Origin: VAXT01 sp038040395
GTDB taxonomy: Bacteria > Actinomycetota > Thermoleophilia > Gaiellales > Gaiellaceae
Length of the DNA stretch: 64,000 bases
Reading direction: 5' to 3'
NCBI GenBank assembly: GCA_038040395.1
Contig: JBBPIJ010000014.1
Span: 6,882-70,881 of the forward strand
The notes beneath the pieces were generated by a model, which worked only from the letters and a program-made list of their open reading frames with translations, searched no databases and had not been told where the DNA came from. This document shows positions 32,676 to 41,022 of the stretch, in pieces (the stretch's first letter is position 1; the number at the start of each line of letters is the position of its first letter). The translations under genes were made by a program, and so were the position numbers.

Positions 32676-33818
32676 TCAGTATCTCAGTAGCGCGCCTATC
32701 CCCTCCACCGGGTCTAGATCTCGATGGGTGGCCAAGGCGTGGGCTGTGCCGCCGAAGGCGAGAACCTGGCGAACGGCGAGATCGAGACCGTCGTCTCGCA
32801 CCTCCATCTCGGTGCCGTCAAGCGGGCAGGGGCCGCCCGCAACGGAGAGCCGTCCGCAAGCAGGGCACTGCGCCGCCTCGTGCTCGACACCCTCCTGGTA
32901 GAGCAGTGCGTCGACCCGCTCGTCCGAGGCAGCCTCGAGGGTCTGCTCCCACCCCGATGCGGCACGCTCGCCACGGCCCGCTTGCTCACGCCAGCGCTCG
33001 ACGAGGTCTGCCTCTTCCTTCGCGCGAGCCCTCTCGAGAATCGGGCTCGTCAGCTCGAGGAGCTCCGGCGCGTGCGCGTGCGCCTCCGCGCTCGTCCAGC
33101 CGACGATCGCATCCTGTGCCTCCTTCGTCAGAACCTCCTCGAACTCGGCGCGCGTCTCCTCCGTCGCGACGATGATCACCCTGGGGAGGGTCGTCCGGCG
33201 CACGAGGTTCTCGAGCGCAACCGCGACGTCGCGCAGATGCTCGCCGACGAGCTTCTCGATGTGACGCTGGAAGCGCGACTGTGACCAGCCGCCCTGGTCG
33301 TGCTTGCCGGGGACCTCGTCGGTCCTGTCAACGATCTCGTCGAGGCGACCTGAGCGAAGGCGGAAGAGCTCGCCGCGCTCACGCCCGACCACGACGACGA
33401 TCGCGCCTTCACCCCGGCCGACGAGCGGCACGAGCGGGGCGAGATGGAAGTTCCGGCCGACCCGAACCCGGTCGGGCACCGATTCGATCAGGGTGCCCGG
33501 CCTCCACACGTTGTCGAGGCCGGCCGAGAAGAGCACGAGCCCATGCGCCCCATCCCGGTCGAAGTCGTTCTCGAAGTAGTTGCGGATTCGCTCGAAATCG
33601 GCCTTGAGGCCGACTCGCTGGTCGTGCGTCAAGCCACCGTCGTTCGCGCCCGAGCTGCGCTCCGCTTCCGAGAGAAGGGAGTTGAAGCGTGTGTCCGCGT
33701 CACCGGCCGTGGGCACGTTGCTCGGGTCGAGATCGAGGTAGACGCTGATCGCGCAGCCCTTCTCGGCGCGAAACTCAGCCAGCTCACGGAGACCGTCCCA
33801 GCTCACTGTTTCGGCCAT
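32676..33818 (-). CDS. Vms1/baeRF-type peptidyl-tRNA hydrolase-like protein
   Basis: 380 residues. The N-terminal part (CAISVYLDLDPSNVPTAGDADTR) and the central eRF1-like domain (GRERGELFRLRSGRLDEI, followed by the loop KHDQGGWSQSRFQRH) match the bacterial/archaeal eRF1-like family related to Vms1, whose Gly-rich loop with Gln acts like the GGQ of release factors. A third domain (PRVIIVATEETRAEFEEVLTKEAQDAIVGW) follows. Near the C-terminus a two-Cys knuckle (CPACGRLS) and CPLDG resemble a zinc ribbon. Such proteins are thought to release stalled peptidyl-tRNA; the reaction is not proven for bacterial members. The gene starts 154 nt from the divergent trxB. Confidence 0.82.
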   Translation of the reverse strand: MAETVSWDGLRELAEFRAEKGCAISVYLDLDPSNVPTAGDADTRFNSLLSEAERSSGANDGGLTHDQRVGLKADFERIRNYFENDFDRDGAHGLVLFSAGLDNVWRPGTLIESVPDRVRVGRNFHLAPLVPLVGRGEGAIVVVVGRERGELFRLRSGRLDEIVDRTDEVPGKHDQGGWSQSRFQRHIEKLVGEHLRDVAVALENLVRRTTLPRVIIVATEETRAEFEEVLTKEAQDAIVGWTSAEAHAHAPELLELTSPILERARAKEEADLVERWREQAGRGERAASGWEQTLEAASDERVDALLYQEGVEHEAAQCPACGRLSVAGGPCPLDGTEMEVRDDGLDLAVRQVLAFGGTAHALATHRDLDPVEGIGALLRY

Positions 33819-33972
33819 AAACCCTCCTTTCCCATCGAAGCGGCGATTCTATGCACGTGACGCGGGGATCTTCACCAGCACGTTCCCGACGGGCCCGGAA
33901 AGGGAAGGTTCGAGAGGTCCGATTCGTTGAATAGTCTGATGGGCCGCATGGGCCACCACACTCTGGAGCGAC

Positions 33973-34965
33973 ATGGCTGACAAGGACGTACGAGACCTGA
34001 TCATCATCGGCGGCGGCCCCGCCGGCTACACGGCTGCCCTCTACGCGGCGCGTGCAAATCTCAACCCGCTCGTGATCGAAGGAATCTCCTTCGGCGGCCA
34101 GCTCATGATCACGAGCGACGTCGAGAACTACCCCGGCTATCCCGAGGGCGTTCTGGGCCCGGAGATGATGAAGGACTTCCGCGGACAGGCCGAGCGCTTC
34201 GGCGCGGAGTTCCTGACCGAGGACGTGACTGCGGTCGACTTCTCGGAACGGCCGTTCACCGTCGAGGTGGACGACGACGAGTACAGCGCGCGGACGGTGA
34301 TCGTCGCGACCGGCGCGAGTGCCCGCCAGCTCGGCCTCGACTCCGAGAAGGAGCTTCAGGGCCGCGGCGTCTCGTACTGCGCAGTCTGCGACGCCGCCTT
34401 CTTCAGGGGCAAGGACGTCGTGGTCGTCGGGGGCGGAGATTCGGCGATGGAAGAGGCGATCTTCCTGACGAAGTTCGCGGACAAGGTGACAATCGTGCAT
34501 CGCCGCGACGATTTCCGGGCCTCGCCGATCATGTACGACCGAGCGCGGGCGAACCCGAAGATCGAGTTCGTCACGAACGCCGTCGTCGAGGAGGTCCTCG
34601 GCGAGGAAGGCCGTGTGACCGGCGTGCGAATGCGAGACGTCAACACCGGCGAGACGCGCGAGATTCCGGCGCAGGGCCTCTTCGTCGCGGTCGGGCACGA
34701 CCCGAACACGAGCCTGTTCCTCGAACAGCTCGAGCACGACGTGCCGGGGTACCTCATCACCCAGCCGGGCTCGACGGCAACGAACATCCACGGCGTCTTC
34801 GCCGCAGGTGACGTCGTCGACCACACGTACCGCCAGGCGGTGACCGCGGCGGGCACCGGCGCGATGGCGGCACTCGACGCGGAGCGACTCCTGGCGGAGG
34901 AAGAAGGGCACGAGGCCGCCGCCTCGATCGCACCTCGACCCGAGGCGGAGACCGCCGAGGTGTAG
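33973..34965 (+). CDS. trxB: Thioredoxin-disulfide reductase
   Basis: 330 residues from ATG 33973 with GGAG 6 nt upstream. Moves electrons from NADPH to thioredoxin through FAD. Visible are the FAD fold (LIIIGGGPAGYTAALYAARA), the redox pair CAVC near residue 136, the NADPH fold (DVVVVGGGDSAMEEAIFLTKF) and the C-terminal FAD motif GVFAAGDVVDH. The length is normal with a short Ala/Glu-rich tail. No thioredoxin gene is adjacent. It lies next to a CorA-like gene on the same strand, but that gene has its own promoter-like element. Confidence 0.96.
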   Translation: MADKDVRDLIIIGGGPAGYTAALYAARANLNPLVIEGISFGGQLMITSDVENYPGYPEGVLGPEMMKDFRGQAERFGAEFLTEDVTAVDFSERPFTVEVDDDEYSARTVIVATGASARQLGLDSEKELQGRGVSYCAVCDAAFFRGKDVVVVGGGDSAMEEAIFLTKFADKVTIVHRRDDFRASPIMYDRARANPKIEFVTNAVVEEVLGEEGRVTGVRMRDVNTGETREIPAQGLFVAVGHDPNTSLFLEQLEHDVPGYLITQPGSTATNIHGVFAAGDVVDHTYRQAVTAAGTGAMAALDAERLLAEEEGHEAAASIAPRPEAETAEV

Positions 34966-35007
34966 TGCCCCAGAGGCACTAGCCGAGTCGCGCAGTACCC
35001 TCGCCGC

Positions 35008-35940
35008 ATGGCGGGAACAGCCTGGATCGACCTGCTCGACCCCGACGAGGAAGAGCTGCGGAAGCACCTTCCGGACGACATCCGTCCCGATGCGATGCAG
35101 CAGCTCCTACGACCGGCCTCGCCCGAGGGAGACCTTCGACCGTCGATCAAAAGCCACGACTCCTACATCCTCGCTCTGGCTCTCGTGGCGGTCGCCGTAC
35201 CCAAGGAAAACCGGGTCTTCTACCAGGAGGTGGACTTCGTCCTCACGCGCCATCGGATCATCACGGTCCGCAAGACCCCGGGCGCGGAGCCGCCGTTCGA
35301 TCCCAGCGGTGTGAGGGACCTCTGCGACGTGCATCGGGAGGAGCTGCCGCCCGGGATCATCGCGTACCACCTCGTGGACGAGATCGCGGAGCGCTACCTC
35401 GATCTGATCGACGACATCGACGAGGAGATCGACGAGCTGGAGGAGCATGTCGACGAGTGGCGCCCCGAAACGACGCGTAAGCGCATCTCGGACCTCCGGC
35501 ACGACCTGCTCCACATCAGGCGGACACTCGCTCCGACCCGGGACGCTGTGCGCGAGATCGTGGACGGCCGCGTCGACCTGGAGGGTCGGACACCGTTCAC
35601 GCGCGAGGCGTTTCCGAAGGAGGTCGAGCGGCTGTTCGCGACGAGTTACGACAAGCTGCTCCGAGCCACTGAGGGAATCGAGTACGCGCGTGACCTTCTG
35701 TCCGCCGTCCGCGACTACCAGCAGGCGCGGGTCGCGATCGACCAGAACGAGGTCATGAAGAGGCTCACGGCGATCGCCTCGATCGTCCTCTTTCCGACGT
35801 TCGTCGTCGGGGTGTACGGGCAGAACTTCGACCACATGCCCGAGCTGCACTGGCGGCTCGGCTACGCGTTCTCGTGGTCGGTCATCCTGGCCAGCACGAT
35901 CCTCCAGCTCATCTATTTCCGCCGCAAGCGCTGGATCTAG
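35008..35940 (+). CDS. CorA-like divalent metal transporter with GQN motif
   Basis: 310 residues; TACCCT 6 nt before ATG 35008 suggests a leaderless mRNA. The cytoplasmic alpha/beta domain and long acidic helix (IDDIDEEIDELEEHVDEW) are followed by two C-terminal transmembrane helices and the basic end FRRKRWI, as in CorA pentamers. The selectivity motif after TM1, nearly always GMN in Mg2+ channels, reads YGQNF here. The fold assignment is firm; transport of Mg2+, Co2+ or Zn2+ cannot be decided, and the Met-to-Gln change may alter selectivity. The stop overlaps that of the convergent DedA gene by 4 nt. Confidence 0.88.
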   Translation: MAGTAWIDLLDPDEEELRKHLPDDIRPDAMQQLLRPASPEGDLRPSIKSHDSYILALALVAVAVPKENRVFYQEVDFVLTRHRIITVRKTPGAEPPFDPSGVRDLCDVHREELPPGIIAYHLVDEIAERYLDLIDDIDEEIDELEEHVDEWRPETTRKRISDLRHDLLHIRRTLAPTRDAVREIVDGRVDLEGRTPFTREAFPKEVERLFATSYDKLLRATEGIEYARDLLSAVRDYQQARVAIDQNEVMKRLTAIASIVLFPTFVVGVYGQNFDHMPELHWRLGYAFSWSVILASTILQLIYFRRKRWI

Positions 35941-36524
35941 CGGCGCCTGACTATGGCCCAACCGACCAGTCCGACGAGAGCGACCGCGAAGAGCCCGAGC
36001 GCCGCGTAGCCGGCGGTGTGGAGCACAGCGACGGCTGCCTGTCCGACGAGATAGCCGAGCAGCCCGATCGAGATCGCCCACGCGATCCCGCCCGCCGCGT
36101 TCCAGGCGAGGAACTTCGGCCAGTGCATGCGGTTTGCTCCCGCGAGCCAGGCCGCGGTGATGCGCAGAAAGGGCAGCCAGCGGCCGAGGAAGACCGTCTT
36201 CCCGCCATGACGCGCAAAAAACGCCTCGCCGCGCACGAGGAGGTCCCGGCGGCGCTCTTCGAGGCGTCCTGGACGCGTGAGTAGCCGGCGCGCACCTTTG
36301 CGGCCGAGGAGGTACCCGAAGTTGTCCCCGACAATCGCAGCGGCGGCGGCGACGGCTATCACCCCCGGGAGCGAGAGCTTTCCCTGGGAGGCGAGCACGG
36401 CTGCCGTGATCAGTGCCGTCTCTCCGGGCAGCGGGATCCCGGCCGACTCGCCGCCGACGAGCGCGGCCAGCAGGACGTACCCGAGCCCGGTCGCGGGCAG
36501 CGCGACGAGAAGAACAGTGCTCAC
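35937..36524 (-). CDS. DedA-family membrane protein
   Basis: 195 residues from GTG 36524, preceded by TAACCT 6 nt upstream, which suggests a leaderless start. The DedA signatures are visible: ESAGIPLPGETALITAAVLA in the N-terminal re-entrant region, GDNFGYLLGRKGARRLL, FFARHGGKTVFLGRWLPFLRITAAWLAG with the conserved Arg residues, and further helices to the C-terminus. DedA proteins are membrane transporters, some of which flip undecaprenyl phosphate or phospholipid and are needed for envelope integrity. Which lipid is handled here is unknown. Confidence 0.92.
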   Translation of the reverse strand: MSTVLLVALPATGLGYVLLAALVGGESAGIPLPGETALITAAVLASQGKLSLPGVIAVAAAAAIVGDNFGYLLGRKGARRLLTRPGRLEERRRDLLVRGEAFFARHGGKTVFLGRWLPFLRITAAWLAGANRMHWPKFLAWNAAGGIAWAISIGLLGYLVGQAAVAVLHTAGYAALGLFAVALVGLVGWAIVRRR

Positions 36525-36561
36525 CGTGCGAGGTTAGACCGCGTGGCTACGATCGACCGCG

Positions 36562-37008
36562 ATGGCTTGGTTCATCTGTCCGAACTGCAAGCACAGGTCG
36601 ATCGACATCGACGGCGTCGAAGGCTTCTCCGAGCAGGCGCCTGCGTGCCGGCGCTGCGGCTTTGGCTTCCTCTTCGAGCTGCTGGACGACTACTACCCCG
36701 CGCCGACGACGGGGTTCGTCGTCTGCGACGCGGAGGGGCGCGTCCTCGCCCTCGGCCGCGGAGTGTTCGAGCTCACCGGGTATCAGGAGAAGGACGTCCT
36801 GGGCCGAGAGATGATGGAGGCGTTCGGCCTGTCTGGGTTCGAGGAAGGCAAGAACCCGTCCGAGCTCGCGCGCGAATGGGGAGTGCGCCGCCTGGGCGAG
36901 CAGCTCGCAGTGCGCACGAGAAACGGGCGCGAGCAGCCGGTGATCGCCGACTTTTTCCCGGCCTATGACGACGACGGCGGCCTCATGGTCGCCCTCACGA
37001 GACGCTAG
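36562..37008 (+). CDS. Zinc-ribbon plus PAS domain protein
   Basis: 148 residues. CPNCKH (residues 6-11) and CRRCGF (about 29-34) form a four-Cys zinc ribbon. A PAS domain follows (about 50-145: TTGFVVCDAEGRVLALGRGVFELTGYQEKDVLGR, VRTRNGREQPVIADFFPAYDDDG). There is no output domain, so it may sense a ligand or redox state and act on a partner protein. TACGAT 8 nt before the ATG suggests leaderless expression. It is divergent from dedA and its stop overlaps that of nth by 4 nt (CTAG). Confidence 0.8.
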   Translation: MAWFICPNCKHRSIDIDGVEGFSEQAPACRRCGFGFLFELLDDYYPAPTTGFVVCDAEGRVLALGRGVFELTGYQEKDVLGREMMEAFGLSGFEEGKNPSELAREWGVRRLGEQLAVRTRNGREQPVIADFFPAYDDDGGLMVALTRR

Positions 37009-37673
37009 TAGACGCGGCTCGACGGGCACAGGTCGGTCAGGACGCAGTCCTCGCAACGCGGGCGGCGTGCGAGACAGACGCGGCGGCCGTGCCAGATGAG
37101 CAGGTGCGGGAAGACGCCCCAGTACTCGCGCGGGACGATCTTCATCAGGTCGCGCTCGATCTTCACGGGGTCGTCGTGCCTCGTGAGACCGAGCCGCTGG
37201 GAGAGCCGGCGCACGTGCGTGTCGACCACGATCCCCTGGGTGTGGCCGAGCTCAGAGGCGACGACGTTCGCCGTCTTCCTCGCAACGCCGGGCAGGCGCG
37301 TGAGCTCCTCGAGCGTGCGCGGCACCTTGCCGTCGAACTCCTCGGCCAGCATCTTCATCGTTCCGCGAAGCGACTTTGTCTTCTGCCGGAAGAAGCCCGT
37401 CGGGCGGATGTCGTTCTCGAGTTCCTCGACCGGCACGGCGAGATAGTCCTCCGGCCTGCGGTACTTGCGGAACAACGCCGGCGTGACGCGATTCACGTTC
37501 ACGTCCGTCGTCTGCGCCGAGAGCATCACGGAGACGAGCAGCTCGAGCTCGTTCCGGAAGGTGAGCGCGATCGTCGCGTCGGCATGCTCGACCAGGAGCC
37601 GCTCGATGATCGGGGCGATTCGCGCCCGCTTCGGCCCGACGCGCCTGCGCGCCTCGGAGACGAAGCTACGCAC
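37005..37673 (-). CDS. nth: Endonuclease III (DNA glycosylase/AP lyase)
   Basis: 222 residues from GTG 37673, which overlaps the end of the helicase gene by 8 nt; the longer upstream frame lies inside that gene. Removes oxidised pyrimidines and cuts the abasic site. Visible are the helix-hairpin-helix with catalytic Lys (LTRLPGVARKTANVV), the catalytic Asp (IVVDTHV) and the C-terminal 4Fe-4S cluster Cys in the C-x6-C-x2-C-x5-C pattern (CLARRPRCEDCVLTDLC). It is co-transcribed with the AddAB-like genes, forming a DNA-repair operon. Confidence 0.96.
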   Translation of the reverse strand: MRSFVSEARRRVGPKRARIAPIIERLLVEHADATIALTFRNELELLVSVMLSAQTTDVNVNRVTPALFRKYRRPEDYLAVPVEELENDIRPTGFFRQKTKSLRGTMKMLAEEFDGKVPRTLEELTRLPGVARKTANVVASELGHTQGIVVDTHVRRLSQRLGLTRHDDPVKIERDLMKIVPREYWGVFPHLLIWHGRRVCLARRPRCEDCVLTDLCPSSRVY

Positions 37674-40600
37674 GGAGCCGCGGGCCGGCGCAGACGAGAT
37701 CGAGCGCAGGACACGTGGGGCACGCGTAGTCGCTCGGCGTCGGCCGGAACTCTCCGGCCTGAATCGTCGCGATCGCGGCCGACAGCTCCGCCTCGAGGGC
37801 AGGCACGTCCTCGACCACGAACGTGCTGCTGACCAGGTCGTCGGGGCGCTCGAGGAACTGGTACACGACCTCGACCTCGGTCGCGCCTGCTCGCAGGATC
37901 GCCAGCGCATACACGAGCCTCTGGAGCCCGTATTCGCGCTCGACGACCTCCGCGGGCGACGCATCCTCGAGCACGTTGGTCTTGTAGTCGACAACGAACG
38001 CCCGCCCGTCGGCCTCGTGGAACACGTCGATGCGACCTCGTAGAAGCACGCCGTCGTGCTCGAAGGAGAACGACCTCTCCACCGAGGCGCCGGCAAGCGC
38101 GGCGATTCGCTGGGCCAGACCGGACCGGCAGTAGTCCTCGACGAGGCCCCGGACGCGCGCGACTTCGTCGTCGGCCGCCGTCGGGTAGCGCGTGCGCACT
38201 GCTTCGGCGAGATCGACGGGTGGCTCCGGCGAGGCCAGGTCGAGCTGCTCGAGGAGGACGTGAACCGCGTCGCCGATCTCGGTCGCGGCGAGTCCCCCCT
38301 CTCCGGACCCTCGGGCCGGCTTCGTCTCTCGAAGCCCGACGATCCGCTCGGCGTAGAAACGATAGGAGCAACGCTCGTAGAGGGAGAGCGCGCTGTACGA
38401 GAGCGTCCGCACGCGGTTCTGCGGCGGCTCTGGCAGCGGCACGAGGTCGGGCAGCCTCGGCGCGTCGCTGATCGCGAGGCCTCCGCCTTCGAGCGCGAAG
38501 AGGGCGAGCTGCGGGTCCTCGTCCGCCGACGCTTCCGTCGCGACCTCGACCGGCTCGTGACCGTTGAAGCGGTCGAGCCGAAGGATCAGCCGGGCTCCGT
38601 TGCGCTCGATCTCGACAGGGGCGTCGGTCGCGTGGTCGAGCTCCTGCGCGTCGAGCCGGGCAAGCACCCAGCCGATCGGCGTCGACTCGTCGCCGGCCCG
38701 CTCCGGGTCGATCGAGCCCGACACGATGAGGCGGTCGATCGCGCGAGTCATCGCGACGTAGTAGAGGCGCCGCCGCTCCGCCTCTGAAGCTTCGTCCTCG
38801 ACCTCCTTGATCTCCTGGTAGTCGGAGCTCGGGCGCCGCTTTCCCGTCGACGGATCGGCAACGCGGAAGCCGAGGCGACCGTCGGGCAGGCAGAGGATCT
38901 CGTCCGCGTTGCGCGCTGCTCCATGGCGGCCCGCGTCGGCGACGACGACCACCTTGAACTCGAGCCCCTTCGCGCCGTGAATGGTCAGCAGCCGGATGAC
39001 GTCGGTGCCTTCCTCCTCCGCAACGGCTTCCAGCTCGGAGGCGCCGACGGTACCCTGCTCGCGGACGAAGCGGACGAAGCCTTCGACGTCGGGGCCGCGC
39101 AGCTCCTCGTAGGAGCGCGCCAGCCGGGCCAGCTTGCGCAGGTTCGCGTAGCGCCGCCGCCCGTCCCACTGCGCAAGCACCGCCAGGTCGTAGTCGTGGT
39201 CGGAGATGACCCGCTCGCAGAGCCGCTCGAGCGAGAGCCTCGGCGCGAGGCCGGCCAGGCGGTCGTAACGCTGCTTGAACGCACGGTGCAGGCGGGAGTC
39301 GCGATCGGAGAGCCCAGGCGGCAGCGAGCGCTCGAGCCCGACATAGAGCGGACGGCGCTCGGCAGCCCGGCGGAGATGCATGAGCGCGTCGTTCGATACG
39401 CCCACGAACGGCGAGGCGAGGACCGTCACGAGCGCCTCGTCGTCGTAGCGGTTGTGCAGCAGCCGCAGATAGGCCAGCAGGTCGACCACCTGCTGCTGGT
39501 GGTAGTAGTCGCGGCCGGTGGCCCGGAAAGTCGGCAGGCCGAGCGCACGGAGGGCCTCCTCGTAGAGCTTGGCGTCGGTTCCCGCCGCGAAGAGCAGGAC
39601 GATCTCGCCCGGCGTCGCCTCGCCTGAGTCGACGAGGTCCTTGACGCGGGTTGCCACGTGCTTGGCCTCGGCGCTGCGCCAGTGGGTGCCGGTGTCCTTG
39701 TAGGCGGCCTTGTCGGTGACGAGGAGCTCGACAGCCGGGCCGAAAGCGGGGTCCGCGAAGCGGCCCGCGGCCGACAGAGGCTGGAACGAGTCGCCGAAGT
39801 CGGTCGAGAAGAGGTGGTTGATGACAGAGAGCACCTCGGGCCGCGACCGGTAGTTCTCGGTCAGCGCGAGCACACCACCCGAAGCCTCCCGGCGCTCCCG
39901 GAAGACCTCCACGTCCGCGTGCCGGAAGCGATAGATCGACTGGAACTCGTCGCCGACGAAGAAGAGATCCTCGGTCGCGAGCAAATCGACGAGCTCGCAT
40001 TGGAGCCGGTTCGTATCCTGGAACTCGTCGACGAGCACCGAGCGAAAACGCCAGCTCTCCTGGTCGCGAATCGCGGGGTGGTCGCGCAGAAGGTTCCTTG
40101 CGTTCAGCTGGAGGTCTTCGAAGTCGAGCGCCGACTCGGCCTCCTTCGCTGCCGCGTAGGCGTCGGCGAAGCGCCGCAGGAGCTCCTCGAGGAGCGCGCG
40201 GTCTCGGGCCGCCAGCTCGTCGAGCGCCGCTTGCTCGACCGCCGTCCGAGCCTCCTCGTAGCTTGCGAACCGGTCACGAGGGCCACCGCGGGCGGCGAGG
40301 TCGGAAAGGTCGATCAGCCGATCGGACGCGGGCGGGCGCTCGAGGAGCTCGATTGCTCGCGCTGCGCTCTCCCTCGCCGTCGCGGCCTTGTCCATCCCGG
40401 CCGTGTCCTCGATGGCGCAGCGAGCCGCCTCGCGCAACTCTTCGATCCGCGCGTCGAGGCCGGGCCGGTCGGCGACCTCGAGCACGAGGTCGCGCCCTGC
40501 CGAGCGCAGCGTCTCGTAGACGCCGGTCAGCATCCGCCGTAGCGCCCGGGCGCCGTAGGTCGCCAGCAGCCGGATCCGCTCGGGATCCTCGGATGCGCAG

Positions 40601-41022
40601 AACGCGTCGAGTGCCTCCTCGAAGGCCTCACCGGCCAGCACCCGCGCCTGGTTCTCATCCAGGACGCGGAATTGCGGGTCGATGCCGGCGTCGAACGGGT
40701 GCGCTTTCAGCAGGCGATGGCAGAAGCCGTGGATCGTCGAGATCCAGGCGCCGTCGAGCTCGCGCGCAAGATCGTGCCGGCCGAGCTCGGCGAGCCGTCG
40801 TCGGATTCGTCCGCGCAGCTCGCCGGCAGCCCGCTCGGTGTACGTGATCGCGAGCACCGAGTCGATGGGCAGGCCCCGGTCGCAGATCGCGCGAACAAAG
40901 CGCTCGACGAGCACGGTCGTCTTGCCCGTCCCCGCGCCCGCCGAGACGAAGACGAGCCCGCCCGCGTCGATCGCGGCCAGCTGCTCCTCGTTCGGTGCAC
41001 GCGTCTCTTCGACCACCGTCAT
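37666..41022 (-). CDS. addA: AddA-like UvrD/REP helicase with C-terminal PD-(D/E)XK nuclease
   Basis: 1118 residues from ATG 41022 (ATGA overlap with the addB-like stop). The superfamily 1 helicase motifs are complete: NEEQLAAI, SAGAGTGKTTVLVERF, ITYTERAAGELRGRI, LVDEFQDTNRLQ, GDEFQSIYRFRHADV, VLALTENYRSRPEVL, LLTIHGAKGLEFKVVVV and RRLYYVAMTRAIDRLIV. The C-terminus has the RecB-family nuclease signature (LRGRIDVFHE, FVVDYKTNVL) and a CPTC...C group. With its partner it should resect double-strand breaks. AdnB naming could also be argued; the non-helicase partner favours AddAB. Confidence 0.9.
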   Translation of the reverse strand: MTVVEETRAPNEEQLAAIDAGGLVFVSAGAGTGKTTVLVERFVRAICDRGLPIDSVLAITYTERAAGELRGRIRRRLAELGRHDLARELDGAWISTIHGFCHRLLKAHPFDAGIDPQFRVLDENQARVLAGEAFEEALDAFCASEDPERIRLLATYGARALRRMLTGVYETLRSAGRDLVLEVADRPGLDARIEELREAARCAIEDTAGMDKAATARESAARAIELLERPPASDRLIDLSDLAARGGPRDRFASYEEARTAVEQAALDELAARDRALLEELLRRFADAYAAAKEAESALDFEDLQLNARNLLRDHPAIRDQESWRFRSVLVDEFQDTNRLQCELVDLLATEDLFFVGDEFQSIYRFRHADVEVFRERREASGGVLALTENYRSRPEVLSVINHLFSTDFGDSFQPLSAAGRFADPAFGPAVELLVTDKAAYKDTGTHWRSAEAKHVATRVKDLVDSGEATPGEIVLLFAAGTDAKLYEEALRALGLPTFRATGRDYYHQQQVVDLLAYLRLLHNRYDDEALVTVLASPFVGVSNDALMHLRRAAERRPLYVGLERSLPPGLSDRDSRLHRAFKQRYDRLAGLAPRLSLERLCERVISDHDYDLAVLAQWDGRRRYANLRKLARLARSYEELRGPDVEGFVRFVREQGTVGASELEAVAEEEGTDVIRLLTIHGAKGLEFKVVVVADAGRHGAARNADEILCLPDGRLGFRVADPSTGKRRPSSDYQEIKEVEDEASEAERRRLYYVAMTRAIDRLIVSGSIDPERAGDESTPIGWVLARLDAQELDHATDAPVEIERNGARLILRLDRFNGHEPVEVATEASADEDPQLALFALEGGGLAISDAPRLPDLVPLPEPPQNRVRTLSYSALSLYERCSYRFYAERIVGLRETKPARGSGEGGLAATEIGDAVHVLLEQLDLASPEPPVDLAEAVRTRYPTAADDEVARVRGLVEDYCRSGLAQRIAALAGASVERSFSFEHDGVLLRGRIDVFHEADGRAFVVDYKTNVLEDASPAEVVEREYGLQRLVYALAILRAGATEVEVVYQFLERPDDLVSSTFVVEDVPALEAELSAAIATIQAGEFRPTPSDYACPTCPALDLVCAGPRLRA

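Noticed and set aside
30980..33175. A 731-codon open frame on the plus strand opposite aconitase and the Vms1-like gene
   Set aside because: It has no recognisable motifs and its composition is the Arg/Asp/His-rich pattern expected from the antisense of GC-rich coding DNA.
37526..40000. An 824-codon frame overlapping the AddA-like gene on the same strand
   Set aside because: Out of frame with the helicase motifs and Arg/Ala-rich throughout; a frame shadow.
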